From positions 744,001 through 808,000 of the forward strand of contig CAVZVZ010000002.1 of NCBI GenBank assembly GCA_963778895.1: DNA of 64,000 nucleotides, given 5' to 3'. Below are positions 42,815 to 53,521 of the stretch, piece after piece. Under the pieces are notes generated by a model, which was given only the letters and a program-made list of their open reading frames with translations, ran no database searches and was not told the origin of the DNA. The position numbers were made by a program, and so were the translations under genes. The DNA comes from CAVZVZ01 sp963778895. Its GTDB lineage: Bacteria; Actinomycetota; Acidimicrobiia; Acidimicrobiales; Acidimicrobilacustridaceae. The stretch's first letter is position 1, and every line of letters begins with the position of its first letter.

Positions 42815-44575
42815 ATGGAAAAGCAACGGGGGGTGTTCGGCCGCGGTATTCGCCTGGTCTGGCGTTACGTCCGCGCTGAGCCGCTCACCTACGCCCTCTC
42901 CCTCGTCGGCGCCACGATCTACGCCGCCGCCGCGGTCGGCACCACGGTGGTGCTCGGGCGGGTCACCAACGACGTCATCCTGCCCGCCTTCAGCACCGGC
43001 GTCGCTTCCGATCGCATTCGGGGCGCGGCCATCGCCTTGCTGGCGATCGGTTGGTTGCGCGCGCTGTCGATCGTGTTTCGTCGCTACTTCGCGGCACTGA
43101 CCACGTTCCGTACGCAGGCCTCGCTGCGACGTGGCGTCACGGACGTGTACCTCGACGTGCCGATGGCGTACCACCGTTCCAAGCCGACCGGTGAGCTACT
43201 GGCCCACGCCGACGCCGACATCGTCGGCGCCACCGAACTGTTGAACGCCTTTCCGTTCAGCGTCGGCGTCATCGTGCTGATCGGTTTCGCCGTCGTGAGC
43301 CTCGTCCAGGTCGAACCTGATCATGACGCTCGTCGCGGTGTTGCTCTTCCCGACGCTCGCGCTCGTCAACCGGCTCTACACCAAGCGCGTAGAAGCACCC
43401 GCGCGGCGCGCGCAGGAGTGTGTCGGCCAGGTGTCACGCGTCGCGCACGAGAGCTTCGACGGTGCTCTCGTCGTCAAGACCTTGGGCCGGCGCCGACCAA
43501 GAGATCGAACGGCTGGGTGAATCGGCCGAGCAACTGCGCCAGGCACGCGTGGGCGTCGGTCGCATCCGGGCGGTGTTCGAACCGACGATCGACGCCATTC
43601 CGAACATCGGCATCATCATCTTGTTGCTCATCGGCTCCTGGCAGGTCTCGACCGGCCAGCTCAACCCTGGTGACCTCGTGCAAGGCGTCGCTCTCTTCAG
43701 CCTGCTGGCGTTCCCCATGCGCGTCGTGGGCTTCTTCCTGCAGGAGATGCCGCGTGCCGTCGTCTCGATCGAACGGGTGGATCGCGTGTTGGCCACCGAG
43801 AGCGCTCCCTCGGTGGAGGGAGGCGCGAGCCTGCCCGACGGGCCACTCGCCGGTGAGCTTCGAACATGTGAGCTTCGCGTACGAACCCGGCGTCCCCGTC
43901 CTGACCGACATCTCCTTCGAGGTCGCGGCGGGTGAGGTCGTGGCCATCGTCGGTTCTACGGGCTCGGGCAAGACGACGTTGTGTGACTTGATCACGCGGC
44001 TCGCGGACCCCGGCACGGGCATCGTGCGGGTCGGCGGAGTCGACACGGACACGATCGACCCCACTCTGCTTCGCGCGTCGGTGGCCCTCGTCTTCCAGGA
44101 GACGTTCCTCTTCGCCGAGTCCATCGCCGACAACATCAGTCTCGGAGCGGAGTACGCGCCAGATGAGATCGGGGCCGCGGCTCGCATCGCACGCGCGGAC
44201 GACTTCGTCCTTGCATTGCCGCAGCAGTACGACACGATCGTCGGCGAGCGCGGGGTCACGCTTTCCGGCGGCCAGCGCCAGCGCGTCGCCTTGGCGCGCG
44301 CCCTCATGCGCAAGCCCCGCGTGCTGATTCTCGACGACGCCACCGCGGCCGTCGACCCCGTCGTCGAAGCCGAGATCCTCGCCGGGCTCAACGAGGCGCT
44401 CGAGGTGACGACCCTCGTCGTCGCTCACCGAGTGTCGACCATCGAGCTCGCCGATCGTGTGCTCTTCATCGACGCCGGCCGGGTGGCCGGTCTCGGGTCA
44501 CATCACGAGTTGCTGCGTACGCACCCTGGGTATGCCCGCATCGTCCGGGCCTACGAGACGGGGAGTGCGGCGTGA
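42815..44575 (+). CDS. ABC exporter half-transporter 1 (three frameshifts)
   Basis: The six-helix membrane domain starts at ATG 42815 (IRLVWRYVRAEPLTYALSLV). Single extra bases occur near 43315 (skipping one restores VQVNLIMTLVAVLL), near 43485 (restores TLGRADQEIERL) and near 43855. The ATPase half then reads Walker A GSTGSGKTT, Q-loop VFQETFLF, signature LSGGQRQR, Walker B VLILDDAT and H-loop VAHRVST. About 585 residues, ABCB type. Its TGA overlaps the GTG of the second half-transporter, so they should form a heterodimeric exporter of unknown cargo. Confidence 0.88.
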   Translation: MEKQRGVFGRGIRLVWRYVRAEPLTYALSLVGATIYAAAAVGTTVVLGRVTNDVILPAFSTGVASDRIRGAAIALLAIGWLRALSIVFRRYFAALTTFRTQASLRRGVTDVYLDVPMAYHRSKPTGELLAHADADIVGATELLNAFPFSVGVIVLIGFAVVSLVQVEPDHDARRGVALPDARARQPALHQARRSTRAARAGVCRPGVTRRARELRRCSRRQDLGPAPTKRSNGWVNRPSNCARHAWASVASGRCSNRRSTPFRTSASSSCCSSAPGRSRPASSTLVTSCKASLSSACWRSPCASWASSCRRCRVPSSRSNGWIACWPPRALPRWREARACPTGHSPVSFEHVSFAYEPGVPVLTDISFEVAAGEVVAIVGSTGSGKTTLCDLITRLADPGTGIVRVGGVDTDTIDPTLLRASVALVFQETFLFAESIADNISLGAEYAPDEIGAAARIARADDFVLALPQQYDTIVGERGVTLSGGQRQRVALARALMRKPRVLILDDATAAVDPVVEAEILAGLNEALEVTTLVVAHRVSTIELADRVLFIDAGRVAGLGSHHELLRTHPGYARIVRAYETGSAA

Positions 44576-46460
44576 GCACGACCTTGCACCCGAGCGAAGC
44601 CGACGACGTCTCCGGCGAGCTCAACGAACATGCCGAGGGTGCCGATGCACTGGCCGAGGATCCCGTCGAGGCCGGTGTGGTCGTCACCCCGGCGGGCGGC
44701 GCCATCGCCGTGCTGCGGCGGGGGATCCAAGCCAGCCCGGAGCTACGCGTCGGGTTCCGCATCACGGTGCTGATGGCCGTCATCAATGCGGTCGGCCGGA
44801 TCATCATCCCGGTCCTCATCCAACAGATCCTCGACAAGGGCATCCTGACCGATGGTGGCTTCAACGCGACCTTCACCCTGAGCGCCTGCGGCCTGGCCTT
44901 CGCCGTCACCATCGGGGTCACCGTCCTCGGGCGGTCGACCTACATTCGTCTGGTCACCGCGGCCGAGACGACCTTGCGCAACCTGCGCGTTCGCGCGTTC
45001 GCGCACATCCATTCGCTCAGCGTCGCCGACCACAACGAGGCCAAACGCGGGGTGCTCACTTCGCGAGTCACGAGTGACATCGAGACGATCGCCCGGTTCG
45101 CGCAATGGGGTGCGATCGCGTGGATCGTCGACTCGGTCGTGATCGTCGGCGTCTTGTTGGTCATGGCCGTGTACAGCTGGCAGCTGGCGCTCATCACGGT
45201 CCTCGTGTTGTGCCCGTTGCTGCCCCTGATGCGAGTGCTGCAGCGCAAGCAGTTGCGTGCGTACGACGTGCAGCGCACGCGTGTCGGCGAGACGTTGTCG
45301 GCGATCTCCGAGAGCGTCATGGGTGCAGGCGTCGTGCGTGCCTACGGCATCGCCGGTCGCACTCGCCGCCATCTCGACCACGCCATCGACAATCAGTACC
45401 GAGCCGAGACCAAGGCCGCCCGCTACTTCGCCCTCATGTTCCCGCTGGGCGACATCTTCGGCGCCACGACACTGGCGGCTGTGCTCGCCGTCGGCGCCGT
45501 CTGGGGCCCGGGCTGGGGCATGGATGCCGGCCAGCTCGTCGCCTGCCTCTTTCTCGTGAACCTCATCCTCGCTCCGGTCGCCGAACTGGGCGAGATCCTC
45601 GATCAGACCCAGACGGCCATCGCGGGATGGCGCAAGGTGCTCGACGTCCTCGACATCCCCGTCGACGTGATCGAGCCCGATCCGGGCGTAACGTTGCCCG
45701 ACGGCGCGTTGACGGTGGCCGTCGAAGGCGTGGAGTTCGCCTACCGCGAGGCCGCCTTGGTGCTCCGCGACATCGACGTGTCGCTTCCCGCCGGCATCAG
45801 CGTCGCGGTGGTGGGCGAGACCGGCTCGGGCAAGACGACCTTCGCCAAGCTGCTGTGTCGACTGGCCGATCCGACCGCCGGTCGGATCGTGATCGGCGGT
45901 GTCGACCTCCGAGAGGTCGCACCCGCGTCTCGACACCTGGCCGTTCGCATGGTTCCGCAGGACGGGTTCCTCTTCGACGCAACCGTCCGTGAGAACGTGC
46001 GGATGGGACGCGACGGTGCGACCGACGCGGAGATCGACGCATCGTTCGCCGCGCTCGGCCTCGATTGGTGGGTCGATCGCTTGGCGGACGGGCTCGACAC
46101 CGAGGTCGGTGAGCGGGGTGAGAACCTCTCGGTCGGCGAGCGCCAGCTCATCGCGCTGGCTCGCGGCACAGGTCGCCAACCCTGGCTTGTTGATCCTCGA
46201 CGAGGCGACCTCGGCGGTCGACCCCGAGACGGAACGGGCGCTGTCGACCGCGCTCGATCCGCCTGGCCGAAGGTCGGACCATCGTGAGCGTGGCCCACCG
46301 GCTGTCCACCGCCGAGGCCGCCGACCTCGTGCTGGTGTTCGACCAGGGCGAGATCGTGGAGCAGGGTGGCCACGACGAGCTGGTGGGAGCAGGTGGCCGC
46401 TACGCCGAGTTGTACGCCAGCTGGCTCGGCAACACGAGGACGAATGTGGTGTCCGACTAG
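44572..46460 (+). CDS. ABC exporter half-transporter 2 (two frameshifts)
   Basis: GTG 44572 overlaps the stop of half-transporter 1. A 60-residue acidic head precedes six helices (ITVLMAVINAVGRIIIPVLI onward). The ATPase shows Walker A GETGSGKTT and the Q-loop VPQDGFLF, but its signature reads LSVGERQ rather than LSGGQ. Extra bases near 46170 and 46258 must be skipped to read LLILDEATSAVD and TIVSVAHRLST, ending at TAG 46458-46460. Its GETGSGKT, LSVGE and DEAT are mostly canonical, while half 1 has DDAT, so the non-consensus catalytic site probably belongs to half 1. Confidence 0.88.
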
Positions 46461-46524
46461 CCTCGCCCTGCAGATCTGTGCTCGCATCGCGGTCGAGCGA
46501 TACGACCAACCCGGGGGAACAAGA

Positions 46525-46833
46525 GTGGAACTGAAGCCTGGTGCCAAGCTGCAGAGCGCAGTGTGTGAGGCGCAGTTCATCGTCGTGCGCGCGCCAGGCG
46601 AGGGGGCCGAGTTGGCGTGTGGAGGCGCAGCGTTGCTCGCGGCCGACGCCGGGCGACCCGACGATGTTGCGATCGACCCGAAGCTCGCCGACGGCTCGCT
46701 GCTGGGCAAACGCTATGCCGACGAGGATCTCGGGCTCGAGTTGCTCTGCACGAAAGCGGGCGCCGGTTCGCTGACCTGCAACGGAGCTCCGTTGGCGCTG
46801 AAGGGCGCGAAGCCGCTTCCTGCCTCGGACTGA
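46525..46833 (+). CDS. conserved small hypothetical protein beside CoA-ligase
   Basis: A 102-residue protein from GTG 46525 (MELKPGAKLQSAVCEAQFIVVRAPGEG). Features are a Cys pair region (ELACGGAAL), LLGKRYADEDLGLELLCTKAGAGSL and the end KGAKPLPASD. I recall similar small proteins beside acyl-CoA ligase genes in actinobacteria, but know no function. It ends 9 bases before the CoA-ligase start and is surely in the same operon. Confidence 0.7.
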   Translation: MELKPGAKLQSAVCEAQFIVVRAPGEGAELACGGAALLAADAGRPDDVAIDPKLADGSLLGKRYADEDLGLELLCTKAGAGSLTCNGAPLALKGAKPLPASD

Positions 46834-46842
46834 AGGAAGCCA

Positions 46843-48351
46843 ATGCACACCTTGCTGCTGCTCGAGATGGCGGCATCCGGTCACGGCGATCGCACCGCTG
46901 CGCGTCACGGCGACGACCAGCTCACGTATGAGCAGCTGCTGCGCTCGGCGTGGGCCGCAGCGGCCTCTCTCGAAGACGCTCGTCATCTCGTCTACGTGGG
47001 TACCAACGGTTTGGCGTATCCGATCGGACTCTTCGGCGCGGCCGCGGCAGGGATCCCCTTCATCCCGCTCAACTACCGACTGGCCGATGAGCAGATCGAC
47101 AGCTTGCTCCGGCATCACGACGACGTCGTGGTCGTAGCGGATGAAGGCATCGATGCTCGCCTCCGAGATCTCGGCCACCGAGTCATCAGCCGGAGCGACT
47201 TCGTGAACGCGGCGATCGCCGGCGCTGATCCGGGCGACGCGTCGCTCGACGGCGACGACATCGCGCTGCTCCTCTACACGAGCGGCACGACGGCGGCACC
47301 GAAGGCCGCGGTACTCCGGCATCGACATCTCGCGTCGTACGTGATCGGGTCGGTCGAGTTCGGGGCCGCGGAGGAGTCCGATGCAGTCCTCGTGTGCGTT
47401 CCGCCCTATCACATTGCCGGTGTTGCGAACTTGCTCAGCAACACCTACCTCGGTCGGCGAATCGTGTACCTCGACCGTTTTGACCCGGAGCTCTGGCTCG
47501 ACACGGTGCGCCGCGAGGAGATCACCCACGCCATGGTCGTTCCGACGATGTTGGCGCGGCTCGGCGATGCCCTCGCCGACCAGACCGACGCGGCCACGCC
47601 GACGCTGCGCTCGCTGTCGTACGGCGGATCACGCACACCCGCGACCGTCCTGGAACGGATCATGGATCTGTTCCCGAGCACGGATCTCACCAACGCCTAT
47701 GGGCTCACCGAGACCAGCTCGACCATCGCCGTTCTCGGCCCCGACGACCACCGCGCCGCTGTCGCGAGCGACGATCCACTGGTGCGCGCTCGGCTCGCGT
47801 CGGCCGGCCGGCTGCTTCCGACCATCGAGGTCGAGTTGCGCGACAACATGCGCCCGGTCGAGCCGGGTGAGGTCGGCGACATCTGGGTTCGGGGTGAGCA
47901 GGTGTCGGGCGAGTACGAAGGCGCGCCGCTCTCCGTGGACGCCGACGGGTGGTTTCCCACCCGCGATCGCGGCTGGCTCGACGCCGACGGCTACCTCTTC
48001 ATCGAGGGCCGCAGTGACGACACCATCATTCGTGGTGGCGAGAACATCGCGCCGGCGGAGATCGAGGAGGTGTTGCTGGCTCACCCCGACGTCAGTCGGT
48101 GCGCGGTCGTCGGGGTGCCCGACGACGAGTGGGGCCAGCGGATCGCCGCCGTCGTCGTACTGCGTGAGGGCGCCCGAGCTGACGCCGAGGCCCTGACGTC
48201 GTTCGCTCGGGGCGAGTTGCGAGGATCGAAGACTCCGGACGTTTTGTCGTTCGCGACCGAGCTGCCCTACACCGAGACCGGCAAGCTCCTGCGCCGCCAG
48301 GTGCTGGCCGATCTTCTTGCCGACCAACGAGGAACCGAAGGACAAGGCTGA
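46843..48351 (+). CDS. acyl-CoA synthetase / class I adenylate-forming enzyme
   Basis: The protein has 502 residues. The AMP-binding P-loop LLYTSGTTAAPKAAV, NAYGLTETSS, RDRGWLDADGYLFIEGRSDD, IIRGGENIAPAEIEEVL and the catalytic lysine region YTETGKLLRR are in the ANL-family order. It activates a carboxylic acid with ATP and joins it to CoA. Chain length or aromaticity of the acid is not evident. ATG 46843 is the start, and its stop shares one base with the ATG of a CoA-transferase. Confidence 0.94.
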   Translation: MHTLLLLEMAASGHGDRTAARHGDDQLTYEQLLRSAWAAAASLEDARHLVYVGTNGLAYPIGLFGAAAAGIPFIPLNYRLADEQIDSLLRHHDDVVVVADEGIDARLRDLGHRVISRSDFVNAAIAGADPGDASLDGDDIALLLYTSGTTAAPKAAVLRHRHLASYVIGSVEFGAAEESDAVLVCVPPYHIAGVANLLSNTYLGRRIVYLDRFDPELWLDTVRREEITHAMVVPTMLARLGDALADQTDAATPTLRSLSYGGSRTPATVLERIMDLFPSTDLTNAYGLTETSSTIAVLGPDDHRAAVASDDPLVRARLASAGRLLPTIEVELRDNMRPVEPGEVGDIWVRGEQVSGEYEGAPLSVDADGWFPTRDRGWLDADGYLFIEGRSDDTIIRGGENIAPAEIEEVLLAHPDVSRCAVVGVPDDEWGQRIAAVVVLREGARADAEALTSFARGELRGSKTPDVLSFATELPYTETGKLLRRQVLADLLADQRGTEGQG

Positions 48352-49568
48352 TGGCGACCGCGCTCGATGGCATCAAGGTGTTGGAGGTGGCGTCGTGGAC
48401 TTTCGTTCCGGCCGCCGGAGCCGTGCTCGCGGACTGGGGCGCGGACGTGATCAAGGTCGAACATCCCGTCACGGGTGATCCTCAACGGGGCTTGATCTCC
48501 ATGGGTCTGATCCCCGGTGGCGACAGCGCGGTGAACTACATCATCGAGCAGCCGAACCGGGGCAAGCGCAGCATCGGTCTCGACATCACGACCGATCACG
48601 GGCGCGAGTTGCTGTACCGGCTGGCGCGCGAGAGCGACGTGTTCCTCACGAGCTTCCTTCCCGAAGTTCGCCAACGGCTCCAGATCGATGTCGAGCACAT
48701 CCAGGCGGTCAACCCGCGCATCGTCTACGCGCGGGGCACCGGGCAGGGTCCGAAGGGCCCCGATGCCGGCAAAGGGGGCTACGACGGCGCGATCTATTGG
48801 GGCCGTGGCGGTGTGGCGGAGGCTCTCACGCCGGCGTGTTCCGAGTTCCCGATCGGTGGACGCGCCGCGTTCGGCGATTTGGCCGGTGCCGTCGCCATCG
48901 CGGGTGGGATCACGGCCGCGCTCCTCAAGCGTGAACGCACCGGCGAGGCTCCCGTGGTCGATGTGTCCTTGCTCGGTTTCGCCATGTGGCAGCTCTCGCC
49001 CGACATCGTGGCGTCGGGCCTGTACGGCGGCGACCCCATGCCGAAGTTCGATCACTTCAGCTCGCCGAACCCGCTCGTCGGCGCCTACAAGACCGCCGAC
49101 GATCGCTTCGTCACCCTCATGTTGTTGCAGTCCGACCGGTTCTGGCCGGACCTCTGCGAGCACGTGGGACGCCCCGATCTCATCGAAGACCCGCGCTTTG
49201 CCGACGCCGGTGGGCGCTTCAACAATCACCGAGAGCTGATCGAGACCCTCGACGAGATCTTCGGCAGTCGCACGCTGGCCGAGTGGATCGAGGCACTGCA
49301 GACGCTCAAAGGTGTGTGGGCGCCGGTGCAGCGAGCCAGTGAGCTCGTCAACGACCCTCAGGTCTCCGCCAACGGATATCTCGCATCGGTCTCGAAAGGC
49401 GACGGCGTCGACTACGACCTCGTCGCCAATCCGGTTCAGTTCGACGAGCAGGCCGACGTGCTCGTACCCGCGCCCGAACATGGTCAACACACCGAGGAGA
49501 TCCTGCTCGAGCTGGGTGTCGAGTGGGACGAGATCGCCGAGGGCAAAGAGTCCGGCGCGATCCTCTAG
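48351..49568 (+). CDS. family III (CaiB/BaiF) CoA-transferase
   Basis: The protein has 405 residues. The family wording is clear: IKVLEVASWTFVPAAGAVLADWGADVIKVEHPVTGDPQR, NRGKRSIGLDITTDHGRELLYRLARESDVFLTSFLPEVRQRL, ARGTGQGPKGPDAGKGGYDG and KTADDRFVTLMLLQSDRFWPDLC. It moves CoA between organic acids. ATG 48351 is coupled to the ligase, so activation and CoA transfer probably serve one catabolic route. Its TAG overlaps the convergent amidohydrolase stop by 4 bases. Confidence 0.94.
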   Translation: MATALDGIKVLEVASWTFVPAAGAVLADWGADVIKVEHPVTGDPQRGLISMGLIPGGDSAVNYIIEQPNRGKRSIGLDITTDHGRELLYRLARESDVFLTSFLPEVRQRLQIDVEHIQAVNPRIVYARGTGQGPKGPDAGKGGYDGAIYWGRGGVAEALTPACSEFPIGGRAAFGDLAGAVAIAGGITAALLKRERTGEAPVVDVSLLGFAMWQLSPDIVASGLYGGDPMPKFDHFSSPNPLVGAYKTADDRFVTLMLLQSDRFWPDLCEHVGRPDLIEDPRFADAGGRFNNHRELIETLDEIFGSRTLAEWIEALQTLKGVWAPVQRASELVNDPQVSANGYLASVSKGDGVDYDLVANPVQFDEQADVLVPAPEHGQHTEEILLELGVEWDEIAEGKESGAIL

Positions 49569-50984
49569 CCGTCAGCCCCCTCGCCGAAGGCGAGGCGCCC
49601 GGCGCGTAGGACGACCCGGACGGGATTGCCGCCGTCGTGGCCGAGTACCTCGAGCAGTGGTCCGTCGAGCAGGCACAGATCGGCCGGCTGACCGGTGGCC
49701 ACGCGCCGAGGCGGTCCGCCCGGTGAGTCCGGCCGGCCGAGCAACAGCGCCAAGGCGCGCCGTGGGTCCGTGCACTCGTCCGGGTTCAAGATCGTGCCGC
49801 TAGGTGTACGCCGATCGACGGCGGCGGTGATGAGGGCCCATGGATCGGGCCGCCCGAACGGCGCGTCGGTACCGGCGCCGACTGCGATGCCGGCGTCGAG
49901 CAGTGAAGAGCATCGCCACAGGTCATCGAGGTCGTGTCTATCGACCGAGGTGAGGTACTCGTCGCCGCGTTCCGCGACGAAGTTCGGTTGGGTGACCACT
50001 TCCAGTCCCATTGCTCGCAGTGGCCCGTCGAGTTCGCGAGGTATGACCGCGCCGTGCTCGATGCGATCACCCGGCATCGTGCCCACTTCGTCGAATGCGG
50101 TGAGCGTCAGCACCAGCGACACTCTGGTGACGCAATGGACGGCGATCGTGCGCTTCGCAGTTCGGGCGCGTCGCATCGACGAGGTCAAGTCATCGAGCGC
50201 CGGAAGGTCATGATCGGCCAGCAGCAACTTCGCCGGTCCGACGGACAACGACTCCGGCATCCTGTCGGCATCGACCTCCGGTGCGCCCGTCACCGTCACC
50301 TGCTGCGGTAGGGCGCCGCTCGTGACGGCGTCGGCGATGGCTTGGAAGTCGGCCACATCGTGATACGGCGTCATGTCGGTCACGCCGGTGACGCCGAACC
50401 TCAGCAAGCAGCGGCCCACCGCACCGAAGTCGGGCGGTGACGAACCGAGTCGCGCCGCCAACCAACGGTCGAGCCGCCACAGCCGGCCGGTCGGGGCGCC
50501 ATCAGCCCCCACCTCGCATCCGTCGGGCAGCGCTCCCTCGAGCAAGCCCAGGTTCTCCAACGCCCTCGAGTTGAGCATCCAGAGGGCGCCGGATCGGTGT
50601 TGCACTCGCAGCGGTCGTTGCTCGACCAACCGATCCAACGCCCAGCGGTCGAGATCACCGGCCACGCTCTCGTGGTAGCCGACCGCGCGGAGCCAACTGC
50701 CGGGTGGGGCAGAGGCGTCCGCGGCGGTGAGGGCGTCGGCCAGAGCCGGCGCGTCGTCGAACGGTCGGTGGTCCAACCACGATCGACGACATCGATGCGG
50801 CCAGCCCCGCGAGATGGATGTGATGGTCGTGCAGACCGGGCACGAGAGCACCGCCCCGTCCGTCGATCACTGCTTCGCCGCGCTGCGCACGCACGTCCGC
50901 CCCGACCTCGACGATCGCCGACTCGTCGACCGTCACGTTCGTTCGTCGGCCGTCGACCTCTACGTCGCGCAGGTGAAGCCTCAT
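49565..50984 (-). CDS. amidohydrolase_3 (YtcJ-like) family protein (one frameshift)
   Basis: The N-terminal part from ATG 50984 has LHLRDVEVDGRRTNVTVD, GRGGALVPGLHDHHIHLAG (metal-binding HxH) and MSSIVV. A one-base shift near 50770 leads into DHRPFDDAPALADAL, GFRAVGYHESVAGDLDRW-like text, VHCVTRVSLVLTLTAFDEVG, DRIEHGAVIPRELDGPLRAMG and VGAGTDAPFGRPDPW. About 470 residues in all. The family hydrolyses N-acyl or formamide-type bonds. ATG 50984 overlaps the upstream CoA-transferase stop (ATGA). Confidence 0.82.
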
Positions 50985-52106
50985 GACGTCGCAACGTGAT
51001 GCCCGGCTCGTGGCCAGATGGCTCCTCGATCAGGTCCGATGACCGAGGCCGCAACGGCAGCCATCGACACGTCCACGAGCCACCGGCCACCCGCTTTCGA
51101 GCACTCGGTGACCGCGCTGGCCGCTACGACGCCCGCCAAGGGGTCGGCGACGGCATCAGCAACGAAATACGGATCCGCGGTGCCGTCGAGGGCGACGAGT
51201 CCGCCGGCCACCGCGGCGTCGTCGCCGAAGGCCACCCGTTCGTGCCGGCGCCCGTATCCAGTGATCGAGACCCAGATCGAGGGGCCGCTCGCCGCCGCGA
51301 GCATGTCCTCGGCCACGATTCCCAGTTGCCGCAACGCCCGTGGCCGGGACGCTTCGATGACGACATCGGCTCGGCTGATCAGCCTCCGCAGTTGGTCGAT
51401 GCCGGCGGCCGTCGTCAGATCGAGCGCGAGTAACTGTTTGCCGGCGTTGAGACGCTCGAAGAACGCGGCTGGACCACGGCGTGCGCCATCGGGTCGCTGT
51501 GGTCGCTTCGACCTTCGTGACCTTCGCTCCGGTGTCGGCCAGGAGTCGGGAGCACAACGGACCGGCCCAGAGCGACGACAGGTCGACGATGACGGACGGT
51601 TCACCTTGGCCCGTCGTAGCGAACTCGGTCGCGGTGACTGGCAACGCCCCGAGCCGTGCTTCCGGTCCTATCTGGTGTATCTCCGCGAGCCGCGCGCACG
51701 GGAGGCCGAGTAGCGACGCTTGCTCGATCAGTGCCGTCGCCGGTCGCGTCGGGACCACCGACTCGACGAGCGCCCACTGCTCCCCGTCGACGGCGTCGAC
51801 TTGGAGCCATGCGGCCACCGCCGCCTGATCGTCTTCGCGTGCCAAGTTGACGACGATCCAGTCGTCGAGCGCGCGGAGCAGGCGGGCCGAACCTCCGCAG
51901 CTGACCGATCCCTGCCGGGTGAGCCCGGACGCGGCCGCCCGTTCGCCGAGTAGCGGTAGCGGGTCGATTCCCAGCGGGTCTCCCAACGAGCGCATGCGCC
52001 CGATGACGCCGTCCGGGGGTACGAGGCCCGCCGCGTCGGGTCGGCCGGTGAGCGCCATCGCCCCGCTCGCCGCCCACGCCGTCGCGGCCGACGATGCGCT
52101 GGCCAT
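50981..52106 (-). CDS. family III CoA-transferase-like protein (one frameshift)
   Basis: From ATG 52106 the protein reads GLVPPDGVIGRMRSLGDPLG, SVSCGGSARLLRALDDWIVVNLAREDD and IVDLSSLWAGPLCSRLLADTGAKVTKVE. The frame shifts by one base near 51490. It continues with FFERLNAGKQLLALDLTTAAG, ADVVIEASRPRALRQLGI and SIWVSITGYGR to 50981. The order is that of a permuted CaiB/BaiF-like protein about 375 residues long. It is the first gene of a two-gene operon with the amidohydrolase and divergent from the enoyl-CoA hydratase. Confidence 0.8.
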
Positions 52107-52150
52107 GGCCGAGGACTGTACTCAGCCCGTTGAGTCCTTAGGCTTTGCCG

Positions 52151-53150
52151 GTGCAGCAGATGACCGCCGGCGAGCTGGTGGATCGGCTGGAGCACGCGTC
52201 GGGACGAGCTCGTCGACGACTCCGTGATCGTCGTGGAATGCGGCGAGTCACGGTTCGGTCGACGACGCCGTCGTGGAGTCGAGCCTGTCCGGTTTGCCCG
52301 CGGTCCTCATCGCAACCAACGGAGCCACGGACTCATCGGTCGCTGCCGCCATGGACCTCACCGCGGTCGACGCCGCGGAGATCGGTCGGTTCGAGCAGGC
52401 CGTCACCCAACATCGTGAGGCCGCGGTGTCGCTCGCCATGCTGTTGCGCGGTGGGCCCCAGCGGTCGGTGAGCGAAGGACTCGCTGGCGGAATCAGCCAC
52501 CTATTCGATGTTGCAGGCGGGTGCCGATCATCGACGATGGCTTGCCGGTCGGCCCGACAGCGCCGCTTCCGGAGCGGATGAGGCCGACGTGGTGCAGCTG
52601 GGGCGCGAGGGTGACCAGTCTCCACATCACGCTCAACCGACCGGACTCGCGCAACGCGTTCAACGCGGCGATGCGCGATGCCTTGCTCGAGGCCTTCGCG
52701 GTGATCGCCGCCGATCCTTCGCTCACCGCCATCGCTCGACGCGAACGGCCCGTCGTTCTGCAGCGGGGGAGACCTGCGCGAGTTCGGCACGCATCGACGA
52801 TCCCGCGACCGCGCACCTGTTGCGGGTGCGGCGAAGCGTCGGACGGGCCATCGACGAGGTCTCCGAACGAGTGACGGTGCACGTCCATGGTCACTGCGTC
52901 GGGGCCGGTGTCGAGCTCCCGTCCTTCGCCGCACGCGTGACTGCCGACCCAGGATGCGACGTTCTGCCTACCGGAGGTGTCGATGGGGCTCATCCCCGGC
53001 GCCGGAGGAACGGTGAGCATCCCGAGGCGTATCGGTCGCCAGCGCGCGATGCGCCTCGCGTTGTCGGCCGAGCCGATCGACGCGGCGACCGCGCTCGAGT
53101 GGGGCCTCGTCGACAGCGTCGGTCCCGGCCGCTGCCGAGCGGAACTTCCA
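52151..53150 (+). pseudogene. enoyl-CoA hydratase/isomerase with N-terminal extension, many frameshifts
   Basis: The crotonase text is present but split by seven or more one-base shifts: MTAGELVDRLEHASG, IVVECGESRFG, SLSGLPAVLIATNGATD, YSMLQAGAD, SLHITLNRPDSRNAFNAAMRDALLEAF, NGPSFCSGGDLREFG, VHVHGHCVGAGVELPSFA, VSMGLIPGAGGTVSIPRRIG and LEWGLVDSVG. The oxyanion-hole motifs FCSGGD and CVGAGVEL and the PGAGGT segment are intact as words. An extension of about 120 residues precedes the crotonase core. The start is near GTG 52151 or ATG 52160 and the end near 53150; both are uncertain. Confidence 0.72.
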
Positions 53151-53521
53151 GGTGAGCAACCCAATCGGCACTTGTGGGAACTCTGCGGGGGCGAGCGGAA
53201 AGTTAAAGGTGACCCCTGTTCACCGAGTTCCTGGGACAGCGATGGCGGAGGCGAACGGTGCTGACTCGCAAGATCGCGAGCTGAGTCGCGGCCCCTGGCC
53301 CGTCGAGTTCACCAGCTTTCGCAAGCTGCCGCGCTCGGCGGCTGGCCGCTGGCCTGCGTCAGTTGCGAGAGCGACACTCGATATTCGTCCGCCAGCGGCC
53401 TTCACCGCGGTCGGATGACGATCGTTCACCTCTCGATCGTGACGATCCGTGACATGATTCGGCACACGACGACGATGAAGGTTCCCAGGCGGCCAGGTGG
53501 ACCTACGGGGGCACGGAACGA
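53151..53521 (+). other. intergenic stretch before the ECF-sigma operon
   Basis: About 370 bases without a recognisable gene on either strand. A small CTCGC/GCGAG inverted repeat occurs near 53264-53279. The promoter of the sigma-factor operon presumably lies in the last 100 bases, but no clear -35/-10 pair stands out. Confidence 0.45.

Noticed and set aside
42815..46460. Programmed frameshifting in the ABC exporter genes
   Set aside because: Five shift sites differ in sequence and have no common slippery heptamer or stop-codon trigger, and the same type of shift occurs in many unrelated genes of the window.
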